Of a stretch of 64,000 bases of DNA, positions 1 to 8,261 are shown piece after piece (position 1 is the first letter of the stretch; every line of letters starts with the position of its first letter). Origin of the DNA: Sphingomonas sp. Y57 (GTDB lineage: Bacteria; Pseudomonadota; Alphaproteobacteria; Sphingomonadales; Sphingomonadaceae); contig NZ_LDES01000016.1 in NCBI RefSeq assembly GCF_001015195.1, forward strand, positions 49,881-113,880, given 5' to 3'. The position numbers were made by a program, and so were the translations under genes. The notes beneath the pieces are model-generated. The model was not told the DNA's origin, made no database searches, and saw only the letters and a list, made by a program, of their open reading frames with translations.

Positions 1-1
1 C

Positions 2-412
2 CCCGGCAATTCGATCCACCATCCGAACAGCTTCTTCTTCCCCGCGCACAACAAGCGCGCCTTCGTCGAGGGGGAGGTCGATTATGTCTGCATGGCCGGC
101 TACAACCCGGCGCGCTGGACGGGCGGGCGCAAGCCGTTCAAGCTCGAGCTGCGGCTGATCCTCACCAATTTGTGCGTGATGGACTTCGGCGGGCCCGACC
201 ATGCGATCCGGCTGGTTTCGCTCCACCCGGGCGTGAGCTTCGAGGAGGTGCAGGACAATACCGGCTTCCCGATCCACCGCGACGGCGGCGAGACACCCGA
301 GACGCCGGCTCCGACCGATGAGGAACTGGCGGTGATCGCGCAGCTCGATCCGCACAATGTCCGGGCCACGATCATCAAGGGGAACCCGCCGGGCCGCCCC
401 GAATGGGGGTGA
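2..412 (+). CDS. CoA-transferase beta subunit (GCT/IpdB-like), 3' end only
   Basis: The frame is open from base 2, so the gene starts outside the window; 136 C-terminal residues are visible. The segment contains VCMAGYNPARWTGG, then LILTNLCVMDFGG and the HPGVSFEEVQDNTGFPI ending, which is the C-terminal pattern of beta subunits of the glutaconate-CoA-transferase type. The family includes true CoA transferases and IpdB, whose IpdAB complex works as a ring-opening hydrolase in steroid catabolism; the fragment does not distinguish them. The alpha subunit would be expected just upstream, outside the window. It ends at a strong hairpin and converges with the acyl-CoA ligase gene. The family call is firm; the substrate is unknown. 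Confidence 0.8.
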   Translation, partial: PGNSIHHPNSFFFPAHNKRAFVEGEVDYVCMAGYNPARWTGGRKPFKLELRLILTNLCVMDFGGPDHAIRLVSLHPGVSFEEVQDNTGFPIHRDGGETPETPAPTDEELAVIAQLDPHNVRATIIKGNPPGRPEWG

Positions 413-419
413 GTCGAGG

Positions 420-453
420 GACCGTCATGCTGAAACCGTTCAGCATGACGGTC
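420..453. terminator. Bidirectional hairpin between convergent genes
   Basis: A perfect 15-bp inverted repeat (420-434 with 439-453) encloses a 4-base loop ACCG. It lies between the stop of the CoA-transferase gene (412) and the stop of the ligase gene on the other strand (453-455), touching the latter. A T-run is lacking, but the stem is long and the site is right for a shared terminator. Confidence 0.7.
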
Positions 454-1919
454 TAGGAGGGCGGGTTCTCCTCCATCGCCGCGCGGACGGCGGCGAGGCT
501 GACCTTCAACGAAGGGGTGCGCGGCAACTCGTCGGCGACGGCGATCCGCACCGGGATATGGGTTGCGGGTAGCCGCTCCCGCAGATGCGCAAGCAAGGCG
601 GCCTCGTCGGCGCCCGTCCCCTCGTGCAGCTCGACCATCGCGGCGGGGACGGCCCCCAGCCGCTCGTCGGGAAGGCCGACCACCGCCGCGTCCCGGACCG
701 CGCGATGCTCGCGCAGCGTATCGGCCACGCGTTCGGGCATGATCTTGAAACCGCCGCGCATGATCGCGCCATCGTGCCGGCCGAGATGATAGACATAGCC
801 GTCGGCGTCGATCCGGATCAGGTCCGTGGTCCCCACCCAGCCGGGGCGGATCGCCGGGCAGCGGACCTGCATCAGCCCCTCGCGCCCGTCCTCGATCGGC
901 GATCCGTCGTCGGGGTCCACCACCCGCAGCTCAACCCCCAGCATGGGCAGGCCGACGCTGCCCCGCTTGGTGTCGCCGACCGCGTGGCGCATGGCCGGGG
1001 TCCAGCGGACGATCGTGCCGCAGAATTCGGTCGCGCCCAGACCCCAGTGGATGGGGATGCCGTAATGGCGCTCGAACCTTTCCTGGATATCGGGATCGAG
1101 CGGTGCCGATCCGCCGTAGATCGCGGTGACGCTCGCCAGATGCTCGCGCGGGATGCCGGCATCGAGCGTCATGCGGATCGCCGCCGGGGGGAGGCCCAGC
1201 ATCGGCGGTCGATGGCGGCGCACCGCGTCGGCCAGCGCTTCGGCCGTGAATTTCTCGATCAGGACGAGGGGGGCGCCCTGCGCGCCGCTCGCCGCCAGCA
1301 GGCTCAGCCCGCCGACGCCGCTCAGCGGCCAGACATTGATCTGCGGCGGCGGGCCGTCGATGCCCTCGCCTTCGGGTGCACTGTCCACCGCGCGCTGGAG
1401 GACGTGAAGCGGCAGCGGGAGGCGCTTGGGCGGGCCGGTGGTGCCGCTCGACAATATCTCGATGACGCCGTCATGGGATGCAGGGGCGATTGTCGCGCGT
1501 TCGAGCCCATCGACCGGCGCGGGCAGGAAGGGTTGTTCGGCCAGCGCGATGCCTGCGCTACCGATCCGGGCGCAGCTCGCCGCGATCGGCGGCCAGTCCT
1601 CGGCATCGGCGATCAGCGCGGCGGCGGCGAGCCGTTCGACCTCGGCCGCCAGCGCGGCGGCGGGGAGGAAAGGGTGGATCAGGCTGACCGAGCGCCGTGC
1701 CGCCAGCAGCGCGAGCATCGCCGCCGCATGCGAGGCGCGGTTGCGCGCGACGAGGCCGATCCGCGCATCGGGCGCGATGCCCGCTGTCGCCAGGAGCGTT
1801 TCGAGCTGCTCGGCGAAGCGGCCGACCTCCGCCCAGCTTACCCAGTGGCCGCGGAATTCGATCGCGGGGCGATCGCCAAGTTCGCGGAAGGACCGCTGTA
1901 TGCGATCGGCGACGTCCAT
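453..1919 (-). CDS. AMP-forming acyl-CoA synthetase/ligase (class I adenylate-forming)
   Basis: 488 residues. The phosphate-binding loop ILSSGTTGPPKR lies near residues 155-166, followed by IYGGSAPLD and GLGATEFCG, then the hinge region YHLGRHDGAIMRGGFKI. The catalytic lysine of the C-terminal domain is in TPSLKVS (about K472). The enzyme should activate a carboxylic acid to its CoA thioester through an acyl-adenylate. The size is a little short for the family (500-550). It is the last gene of a leftward operon, 4 bases after the amidohydrolase stop, with two crotonase genes upstream, which suggests the acid is an aromatic or alicyclic intermediate of the same route. The exact substrate cannot be read from the sequence. 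Confidence 0.85.
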   Translation of the reverse strand: MDVADRIQRSFRELGDRPAIEFRGHWVSWAEVGRFAEQLETLLATAGIAPDARIGLVARNRASHAAAMLALLAARRSVSLIHPFLPAAALAAEVERLAAAALIADAEDWPPIAASCARIGSAGIALAEQPFLPAPVDGLERATIAPASHDGVIEILSSGTTGPPKRLPLPLHVLQRAVDSAPEGEGIDGPPPQINVWPLSGVGGLSLLAASGAQGAPLVLIEKFTAEALADAVRRHRPPMLGLPPAAIRMTLDAGIPREHLASVTAIYGGSAPLDPDIQERFERHYGIPIHWGLGATEFCGTIVRWTPAMRHAVGDTKRGSVGLPMLGVELRVVDPDDGSPIEDGREGLMQVRCPAIRPGWVGTTDLIRIDADGYVYHLGRHDGAIMRGGFKIMPERVADTLREHRAVRDAAVVGLPDERLGAVPAAMVELHEGTGADEAALLAHLRERLPATHIPVRIAVADELPRTPSLKVSLAAVRAAMEENPPS

Positions 1920-1923
1920 GGCT

Positions 1924-3111
1924 TCAGTCCCGCCGTCCTTCGAGTAGCCCCTGCAGATTGCTGCTCATGATCTGCCGCTTCTGCGCCATGTCGAAATCGC
2001 CCAGTTCCGCGAGATAGTCGAGCGGCTCCGCAGTGCCCTCGGGATGCGGCCAGTCGCTTCCCAACAGGATGCGCGACGTATCCATGTGCCGCGCCAGCTC
2101 GCCGACATCGTCCTCGACGAAGGGAGCGACGAAGATGTGACGGTGGAACGCTTCGACGGGGTCGCCGCCGAAGGTCTGCGGCATCTGACCGTGGACATAT
2201 CGCAGCGTCTCGATCAGCGGCCGAACCCAGGCGGCGCCGTTCTCTATGCAGGCGATCCGGACATCGGGATGGCGGTCGAACACGCCGCCGCAGATCAGCG
2301 CGGCGACCGTGTCGGCGATCGCCCGGTCGATGATGCGCAGGCAGTTGACCAGCGGATTGGGCTCGAACGGCAGCCATTCGGCGCCGCCGGTCCACATCGT
2401 GATCAGCGCGTCGTAGCCGGTATCGGCGGCGTGGATCGCGACGAATATCCGTGCCTCCGCGATCCGTGCCCAGAAAGGATCGAACTCGGGCAGCCCCATC
2501 GAGCGCGACCCGCGATAGCCCGGCACCGGCGCGGGGCGGATACAGACGCAGCGCGCGCCCTGCGCCAGCAGCCAGTCGAGCTCGGCCAACGCCCGGCCCA
2601 TGTCGGCGAGCGAGATGATCGGCACGCCATACATGCGGCCGTGCCGCGCGAAGCCCCATTCCTCGCTGGTCCACAGGTTGAGCGCGTGGAGCGCGTCGTG
2701 GAGCAGCCCATGGTCGTAGGACATGCGATTCTCGATCGCCGAGAACAGCGTCGGAAAGAACAGCGCGGCGTGGACGCCATGGCGGTCCATCACCGCCAGC
2801 CGCTTCTCGCCGCGGCGGAACTCGTCGGGCGGGGTGATCGCCTTGCCCTGGATTTCGCGCAGCGAGCGGCCTTCCGGATTGCGCGCACGGTAGAAGTCCA
2901 GGTGGGCGCCCGGTGCCGCCACCCGCTCGAAGGTCGGATTGGGGATATATTGGGAAATCTTGCCGCCGATCGCGAGCTTCTTGCGGCCATCGACCGTGAC
3001 GAACTGGAGTTGGTCGCGCCATTTGGCCGGCAGGTGGCGCAGGATCGCGTCCTCCGGCTCGTAGAAATGATTGTCCGCATCATAGACGGGGAAGGGCAGG
3101 GTCTCGGTCAT
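1924..3111 (-). CDS. Amidohydrolase family 2 (ACMSD/LigW-like) enzyme
   Basis: 395 residues from the ATG at 3111, starting MTETLPFPVYDADNHFYE. The first metal-binding motif is reduced to the DxDNHxYE form seen in this subgroup of TIM-barrel amidohydrolases. The barrel continues with VMDRHGVHAALFFPTLF, VAIHAADTG, CIENGAAW and the terminal LGSDWPHPEG aspartate motif. Relatives include decarboxylases, hydratases and hydrolases acting on ring-cleavage or aromatic carboxylates. An in-frame opening runs upstream to 3879 but overlaps the crotonase gene, so the ATG at 3111 was chosen. It is co-directional with the ligase (4-base gap). Family confident; reaction unknown. Confidence 0.82.
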   Translation of the reverse strand: MTETLPFPVYDADNHFYEPEDAILRHLPAKWRDQLQFVTVDGRKKLAIGGKISQYIPNPTFERVAAPGAHLDFYRARNPEGRSLREIQGKAITPPDEFRRGEKRLAVMDRHGVHAALFFPTLFSAIENRMSYDHGLLHDALHALNLWTSEEWGFARHGRMYGVPIISLADMGRALAELDWLLAQGARCVCIRPAPVPGYRGSRSMGLPEFDPFWARIAEARIFVAIHAADTGYDALITMWTGGAEWLPFEPNPLVNCLRIIDRAIADTVAALICGGVFDRHPDVRIACIENGAAWVRPLIETLRYVHGQMPQTFGGDPVEAFHRHIFVAPFVEDDVGELARHMDTSRILLGSDWPHPEGTAEPLDYLAELGDFDMAQKRQIMSSNLQGLLEGRRD

Positions 3112-3211
3112 CGTCCACGCTCGTTTCGGGAAATCACCGCCATGCTGGCGACGGGCCGGTAGCCGCGGCAAGCCGCACGCAGGCTTTTCCGAAAGCGCGG
3201 AAAGGCGGGGA

Positions 3212-3991
3212 TCACCAGCCCCGGAACAGCGGCGGGCGGTGTTCGACGAAGGCGAGCCCGGCCTCGCGGCCGTCATGCGACAGGCTGGCGCGGGCGTTGC
3301 CCGGCGCCTCGGCGGCGATGCTCTCCTCGAACGCCAGCGTCTCGGCGGCGTTGAGGTTGCGCTTGATCGCGGCATAGGCGCCGGTCGGTCCCTGCGCGAG
3401 GCGCCGGGCGAGCGCTTCCGCCTCGGCATCGAGCGCCTCTCCGGCGACGACGCGGGTGACGAGGCCGATCGCCAGCGCCTGCGCGGCATCGATCCGGTCG
3501 TCGAGCAGGAACAGCTCGCGGGCCCGCGCCGCACCGAGCAGCCGGGTGAGAAGATAGGCACCGCCCGGATCGCCGCAGCGCCCGGCACTGGCGAAGGCGA
3601 GCTTGAAGACGGCGCTGTCGGCGGCGATGCGCAGGTCGCAGGCGGCCGCGAGCAGCAGCCCGGAACCTGCCGCCGGCCCGCGCACCGCCGCGACGGTCGG
3701 CTTGCCCATATGGCGGAGCAAGGTGAGCGCACGCGAATCGCGCAGCATGATCGCCGCGACCGTATCGGCACGGAGGTCGTCGGCGGGTTTGTCGTCGCCG
3801 CCGAGATCATGTCCGGCGCAGAAGCCGCGCCCCGCGCCGGCCAGCAGGAGGCAGCGGACGGCGGGATCGATCGCGGCATCCTCGAGCGCAGCGATCAGCT
3901 CGGCGAGCAGCGCGGGGGTCAGCGCGTTGAGCCGCTCGGGTCGGTCGAGCGTCAGCCTGCGCACGCCCTCCACGTCGGCGATGCGCAGCAT
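3212..3991 (-). CDS. Enoyl-CoA hydratase/isomerase (crotonase) family, atypical active site
   Basis: 259 residues. The crotonase fold is clear: LTLDRPERLNALT, the oxyanion-hole segment GRGFCAGHDL near residues 55-63, and GPAAGSGLLLAAACDLRIA around 105-123. A classical hydratase has one glutamate just before the CD motif and a second about twenty residues later. Here those places read GSGLLLAAACD and KLAFASAG, so neither glutamate is present. Simple 2-enoyl-CoA hydration is therefore doubtful; isomerase, hydrolase or another crotonase reaction is more likely. Its ATG overlaps the stop of the next crotonase gene (TGATG), which implies translational coupling and perhaps a heteromer. Confidence 0.82.
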   Translation of the reverse strand: MLRIADVEGVRRLTLDRPERLNALTPALLAELIAALEDAAIDPAVRCLLLAGAGRGFCAGHDLGGDDKPADDLRADTVAAIMLRDSRALTLLRHMGKPTVAAVRGPAAGSGLLLAAACDLRIAADSAVFKLAFASAGRCGDPGGAYLLTRLLGAARARELFLLDDRIDAAQALAIGLVTRVVAGEALDAEAEALARRLAQGPTGAYAAIKRNLNAAETLAFEESIAAEAPGNARASLSHDGREAGLAFVEHRPPLFRGW

Positions 3992-4806
3992 CAGTCCTTG
4001 TCCTTCATGCCGGGCAGGTCGGTCAGCACGAACTGGCCGCTCTGCGCATAGGCCGAAGCATGGCCGAGCTGGTGGATGTCAAAACAGCTCTGCAGCGCGG
4101 CCGCCTGACCCTGGATATCGAGCGTCTGGTTGACCGCGCGCTTGGCCATGGCGAGCGCGTGCGGGTGCATCCGGGCGATCTCGGCGGCGAGCGCGCGAGC
4201 GGCGGTGTCGAGCTCGTCACGCGGCACCACCCGGTTGACCATGCCGCGCCGCTCGGCCTCATGGGCGTCGATCGGCCGGGCGGTGAACAGCATCTCTTTC
4301 GCCTTGCGCGCGCCCAACTCCCAGGTGTGGCCGTGATACTCGACCCCGCCGATCCCCATCAGCACCACCGGATCGGAGAAGCGGGCATCGTCGGCGGCGA
4401 CGATCAGGTCGCACGGCCAGGCGAGCAGCAGCCCGCCGGCGATGCACGCGCCCTGCACCGCCGCGATCGACGGCTTGGGGATGTCGCGCCAACGCCGCGA
4501 GAAGCCGAGATAGTGGCGCGCTTCCCATTGATATATGCCGAGCAGGCCCTGCGTCGGAATCGATGCGGCAATCTGCTGGAAGGGGCCGTGGGCCACCTCC
4601 TCCGGGCTGATGTCGTGCCCGGCCGAGAAATGGGGCCCCTCGGCGCGCAGCAGGATCACGCGCACCGCGTCGTCCGCGGCCGCCCGTTCCCACGCGTCGT
4701 TGAGCTCCTCCAGCATCTGCTGGTTCTGGGCGTTGCGCCGGTCGGGCCGGTCGAGCGTGATCGTTGCGATCCGGTCGGCGACCGCATAGCCGATGAAATC
4801 TGCCAC
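3991..4806 (-). CDS. Enoyl-CoA hydratase/isomerase (crotonase) family, first gene of the operon
   Basis: 271 residues from the GTG at 4806, preceded by GGAGGA at a 6-base spacing; an ATG 21 bases upstream (4827) is possible but has no such site. Motifs are ITLDRPDRRNAQN, the oxyanion segment GPHFSAGHDI, and GACIAGGLLLAWPCDLIVA. As in its downstream neighbour, the glutamate before the CD motif is absent, and the second position reads FSDPVVLMG instead of a PE-type motif. It probably handles a CoA ester that needs isomerisation or C-C hydrolysis instead of simple hydration. It heads a four-gene leftward operon (two crotonases, amidohydrolase, ligase) and is divergent from the acyl-CoA dehydrogenase gene. 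Confidence 0.82.
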   Translation of the reverse strand: MADFIGYAVADRIATITLDRPDRRNAQNQQMLEELNDAWERAAADDAVRVILLRAEGPHFSAGHDISPEEVAHGPFQQIAASIPTQGLLGIYQWEARHYLGFSRRWRDIPKPSIAAVQGACIAGGLLLAWPCDLIVAADDARFSDPVVLMGIGGVEYHGHTWELGARKAKEMLFTARPIDAHEAERRGMVNRVVPRDELDTAARALAAEIARMHPHALAMAKRAVNQTLDIQGQAAALQSCFDIHQLGHASAYAQSGQFVLTDLPGMKDKD

Positions 4807-4937
4807 TTCATGTCCTCCGCCCGCCATCGATGCGCCGCGCGGGCATCGGCCGCATGCGCGAAGCGGCTGCTTCCGACGAGCCGGAAGCGGCGCGGCGCGG
4901 TTTGACAGTCCGCCACCGCGCCCGCGAAGCCCGGCCC

Positions 4938-7013
4938 ATGAATCTCGACCTCTCCGACCAGCAACGACTGGTGCGCGACGCCGCCGAGCGTTTCTTTTCG
5001 GCCGAATGTCCGCCCGACGTGGTCCGCGCGGCCGGCCGCGATGCCTTCTCCGCGGACCTCTGGACGAAAGCGGTCGGGGTAGGCTTCGTCGCGATGCGCG
5101 CGCCAGAGGCGGCGGGCGGAGCCGATGCCGACCTGTTGGAGGCGACCTTGCTCTGCGAACAGGCCGGACGCCGGCTGGCACCGATTCCGCTGCCCGACGG
5201 GCTCGCCGCCGCGCGGCTGCTCGGGCAGGTCGGCGGCGACCTCGCGATGTTGGACGATGCGCCGCTGCTGCTGGGCGCGGGCGCGGGGCGGCGGGTGGTC
5301 GCGAGCGGCGGCAGCCTGACGATCGTGGCGTCCGACGGATCGGTCGCGCCGCTGGCATCGGGGCCGGCGGCGCTCGACCATCATGCGGCGGCGCTGGCCG
5401 AGCGCGACCTGCTCTCGGCCGCCTGGCTGGTGGGCGCGGCGCAGGAGGCGGTCGCGATGGCGGCGGCCTATGCCGCGCAGCGACGCCAGTTCGGCAAGCC
5501 GATCGGTGCCTTCCAGGCGGTGGCGCATCCGCTCGCCAATGCCGCGACCGATCTCGACGCAGGGCGGCTGCTGGTGTGGCGCGCGGTCTGGGCGATCGCC
5601 GCCGGGCGCGGCGATGCCGGGGCGTCGATCGCGATGGCCCGCTGGTGGGCGGCTACGGCGGCGCGGCGCGCGGTGCGGTCGGCGCTGCGCAGCTTCGGCG
5701 GCTATGGCCTGTCGCTCGAATCCGACATCCAGCTCTATTTCACCGCGATCAATCGCGCGGCGCTGGTCGACGGCGATCCCGAAGCGATGCTGGCGGCGGT
5801 CGGGGACCGACTATGGACCGGGGCGGCGACGGTCCTTCCCGAGACGCGCGATCCGGGGATCGACTTCGGCTTCGGGGTGGCGGCGGAGCGCTTCGCCAGC
5901 GAGGCACGACGCTTCTTCGAGGCCGAGCTGACCGACGAGCTGCGTGGGACGGCGCATCATTCGACCGACGGCCACGACCCCGGCTTCCACCGCAAGCTGG
6001 CGGCGGCGGGGCTCGCCTATCCCGACTGGCCGCGCCGTTGGGGCGGCGCCGAGCGCAGCCCCTATGAAGTCTCGGCGCTCGCCCGCGTGTTCGAGGAATA
6101 TCGCTGGACCCGCGTACCGATCGGCATCACCAACATGGGCGCGCGGATGGTGATGCAGTTCGGATCGCCCGAATTGCAGAAGGAGGTGCTGCCGCGCTTG
6201 GCCGAGGGGGCGGCGCTGTCCTGCCTCGGCTTCAGCGAGCCCGATTCGGGATCGGACATCTATGCGGCCCGCACCCGCGCGGTGCGCGACGGCGACGACT
6301 GGGTCATCGACGGCCAGAAGATGTTCACCACCGGCGCGCACATCGCCGACTATGTGCTGCTGCTTGCGCGGACCGACCCGTCGAAGCCCAAGCATCGCGG
6401 GCTGACGATCTTCTTCGTGCCGCTGGCATTGCCCGGCGTGTCGATCCGGCCGGTCCACACGCTGCAGGACGAACGCACCAATATCACCTTCTACGATCAG
6501 GTCCGTGTGTCCGACCGCTACCGGCTGGGGCCGGTGGACGGGGGCATGACGGTGATGGCGGCGGCGATGGCGATCGAGCATGGCGGGGAGGGCTATCACG
6601 TCCTCCAGCACAGCCTGCTCGACGCCGCGCTGCGCTGGGCGCGGGCGCCGGGCGAGGGCGGCGCGGCGCCGATCGACGACCGTGCCGTCCGCGCCCGGAT
6701 CGCGCGGGTCGCGGCGCATGTCGAGCTGGCCGACCTGCTCTGCCGCCGCGCCACCTGGGCGACGGCGACCGGGCAGGCGAGCCGTGCGACGGGGCCGATG
6801 GCGAAGCTGTTCGCGACCGAGAGCTACATGGCCGATACGGCCGACCTGATGGCCCTGGCGGCGCCAGCCTCGCTTGACCCCGCCACCCCGGCGCTGGTCG
6901 AGATCGAGGAGAAGCACCGACAGGCGATCGGCCAGACCATCTATGGCGGCACCAGCGAGATCCACCGGACCATCATCGCCGAACAGGCGCTCGGCCTGCC
7001 GCGGGCAGGATAG
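4938..7013 (+). CDS. Fused two-domain acyl-CoA dehydrogenase
   Basis: 691 residues from the ATG at 4938 (MNLDLSDQQRLVRDAAERFF). Two acyl-CoA dehydrogenase units lie in tandem. The first (about 1-320) is shortened and keeps an N-terminal helical domain plus AYAAQRRQFGKPIGAFQAVAH. The second (about 330-691) is full length, with LGFSEPDSGSDIYAARTRA, DDWVIDGQKMFTTGAHIADY, and a C-terminal YGGTSEIHRTIIAEQ for FAD contact. Ordinary family members have about 380-400 residues. Bacterial steroid and side-chain degraders use heteromeric pairs of such enzymes from adjacent genes; this looks like the pair fused into one chain. It should perform alpha,beta-dehydrogenation of a bulky CoA ester. It is divergent from the crotonase operon, with 131 bases between. 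Confidence 0.85.
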   Translation: MNLDLSDQQRLVRDAAERFFSAECPPDVVRAAGRDAFSADLWTKAVGVGFVAMRAPEAAGGADADLLEATLLCEQAGRRLAPIPLPDGLAAARLLGQVGGDLAMLDDAPLLLGAGAGRRVVASGGSLTIVASDGSVAPLASGPAALDHHAAALAERDLLSAAWLVGAAQEAVAMAAAYAAQRRQFGKPIGAFQAVAHPLANAATDLDAGRLLVWRAVWAIAAGRGDAGASIAMARWWAATAARRAVRSALRSFGGYGLSLESDIQLYFTAINRAALVDGDPEAMLAAVGDRLWTGAATVLPETRDPGIDFGFGVAAERFASEARRFFEAELTDELRGTAHHSTDGHDPGFHRKLAAAGLAYPDWPRRWGGAERSPYEVSALARVFEEYRWTRVPIGITNMGARMVMQFGSPELQKEVLPRLAEGAALSCLGFSEPDSGSDIYAARTRAVRDGDDWVIDGQKMFTTGAHIADYVLLLARTDPSKPKHRGLTIFFVPLALPGVSIRPVHTLQDERTNITFYDQVRVSDRYRLGPVDGGMTVMAAAMAIEHGGEGYHVLQHSLLDAALRWARAPGEGGAAPIDDRAVRARIARVAAHVELADLLCRRATWATATGQASRATGPMAKLFATESYMADTADLMALAAPASLDPATPALVEIEEKHRQAIGQTIYGGTSEIHRTIIAEQALGLPRAG

Positions 7014-7051
7014 TCGGAACGATGTCCGCCCGGGAATCGCGCCAAGCCGCC

Positions 7052-7378
7052 CTAGCCGTCGCGCTTCTTCACCACCTCCAGGAAGGTCCGCGACGCCGAC
7101 ACCGAAGCCGGCCAGGAGGCGTAGAAGGCGAGATGCAGCAGCGCCTCGCCCATTTCCTCCCGGGTCACGCCGTTGTCGAGCGCGAGGCCGATATGCGCCT
7201 CCAGCTGCTGGTGCCGGTTCGCCGTCATCAGCGCGGCGACGGTCAGCAGCGAGCGATCGCGCTTCGACAGCCCCTCGCGCTCCCACACCTCCTCATAGAG
7301 GATGCGGTCCGTCATCTCGACGAAGGCGGGGACGAGCGCGGCTAGCTCGTCCCCCTTCGCGCCGCTCGGGCGTTTCAC
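7052..7378 (-). CDS. Carboxymuconolactone decarboxylase (CMD) family protein
   Basis: 108 residues, the usual size of PcaC-type single-domain proteins. The CMD core is visible: VWEREGLSKRDRSLLTVAAL, then HIGLALDNGVTREEMGEALLHLAFYASWP. No AhpD-type CxxC is present, so a peroxidase role is unlikely; decarboxylation or lactone/enol chemistry is more plausible. It is the last gene of the hydroxycinnamate operon, its ATG overlapping the stop of the hydratase/lyase gene by 4 bases (ATGA). A close paralogue lies at 27179-27517. The family is certain; the substrate is not. Confidence 0.85.
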   Translation of the reverse strand: MKRPSGAKGDELAALVPAFVEMTDRILYEEVWEREGLSKRDRSLLTVAALMTANRHQQLEAHIGLALDNGVTREEMGEALLHLAFYASWPASVSASRTFLEVVKKRDG

Positions 7379-8241
7379 GAGGCGTCCCGGTTGTAATGCC
7401 CGTGGCCGGGCTTGAATGTCTTCTCGTCGAGGAACTGGGTCATGCCCTGGGCACGGCCCTTCTCGACGTCGACGAAGGTGGTCTGGTCGCCCTTGGCGGT
7501 GAGATATTCGGCCGCCAGCTCCCAGTTCATCTCACGGGCATATTTGTAGGCCATGCGAGCCTGGCGCAGCACCGTGGGGTTCTTGTCGGCGAGGATCAGC
7601 GCCAGCTCGCGGGTGCGCTCGCGCAGCCGCTCGGCAGGGATCGCTTCGTTGACCAGGCCCAGTTCCCTGGCCCGCCGCCCGTCGAACTTCTCGCCGGTCA
7701 TCACATAATAGAGCGCTTCGCGGTCGCCCATCAGCGTCGAGATCGCCTTGGAGACGACGCCGCCCGGGATGATCCCCCAGTTGATCTCCGACAGGCCGAA
7801 CACCGCGGCCTCGTCGGCGACGGCGAGGTCGCAGCAGATCAGCGGGGTGAAGGCGCCGCCGAAGCACCAGCCGTTGACCATCGCGATGGTCGGCTTGGCG
7901 TAGTACATCAGCGTCCGCCACTGCCAGGCGCGGGTCTCGCGATAGGCGCGGTGGCGCTCGACGTCGGAAATGGCGTCGGTGGCGCGGAAGAAGTCCTTCA
8001 GGTCCATGCCGGCGGAGAAGGCGTCGCCGCTGCCGGTCAGCACGATCACCTTGCAGCGGTCGTCGATTTCCAGCGCGTCCAGCACCGCGTTCATCTCGCG
8101 CGCCAGGCCGACGCTCATCGCGTTGCGCTTGTCGGGCCGGTTGAGGTGGACCCAGGCGATCCCCTCGTCGAACTTTACGAGCACATCATTGCCGCCGGGA
8201 ACGGGCTTCTCTTCTGCGGTGGGTGCGGTCATGGTCGCCAT
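7375..8241 (-). CDS. ferB: p-Hydroxycinnamoyl-CoA (feruloyl-CoA) hydratase/lyase
   Basis: 288 residues from the ATG at 8241, preceded by GAGGAAGAG; an ATG nine bases later is an alternative. This crotonase has the features of hydroxycinnamoyl-CoA hydratase/lyase: SAGMDLKDFF, TRAWQWRTLMYYAKPTIA, NGWCFGGAFTPLICCDLA, and GLSEINWGIIPGGVV, which carries the conserved active-site glutamate. In this family, feruloyl-, p-coumaroyl- or caffeoyl-CoA is hydrated and cleaved to the benzaldehyde (vanillin, for ferulate) plus acetyl-CoA. It lies 20 bases after an NDP-forming CoA synthetase gene and overlaps a CMD gene, so activation and cleavage are in one operon. The symbol follows the Sphingobium ferulate gene; ech and hchl are synonyms elsewhere. 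Confidence 0.9.
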   Translation of the reverse strand: MATMTAPTAEEKPVPGGNDVLVKFDEGIAWVHLNRPDKRNAMSVGLAREMNAVLDALEIDDRCKVIVLTGSGDAFSAGMDLKDFFRATDAISDVERHRAYRETRAWQWRTLMYYAKPTIAMVNGWCFGGAFTPLICCDLAVADEAAVFGLSEINWGIIPGGVVSKAISTLMGDREALYYVMTGEKFDGRRARELGLVNEAIPAERLRERTRELALILADKNPTVLRQARMAYKYAREMNWELAAEYLTAKGDQTTFVDVEKGRAQGMTQFLDEKTFKPGHGHYNRDAS

Positions 8242-8261
8242 CTCTTCCTCTCTCGTCCTGT

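Noticed and set aside
3112..3879. N-terminal extension of the amidohydrolase across the crotonase gene
   Set aside because: The extension overlaps real coding sequence in another frame; MTETLPFPVYDADNHF at 3111 is a normal family start.
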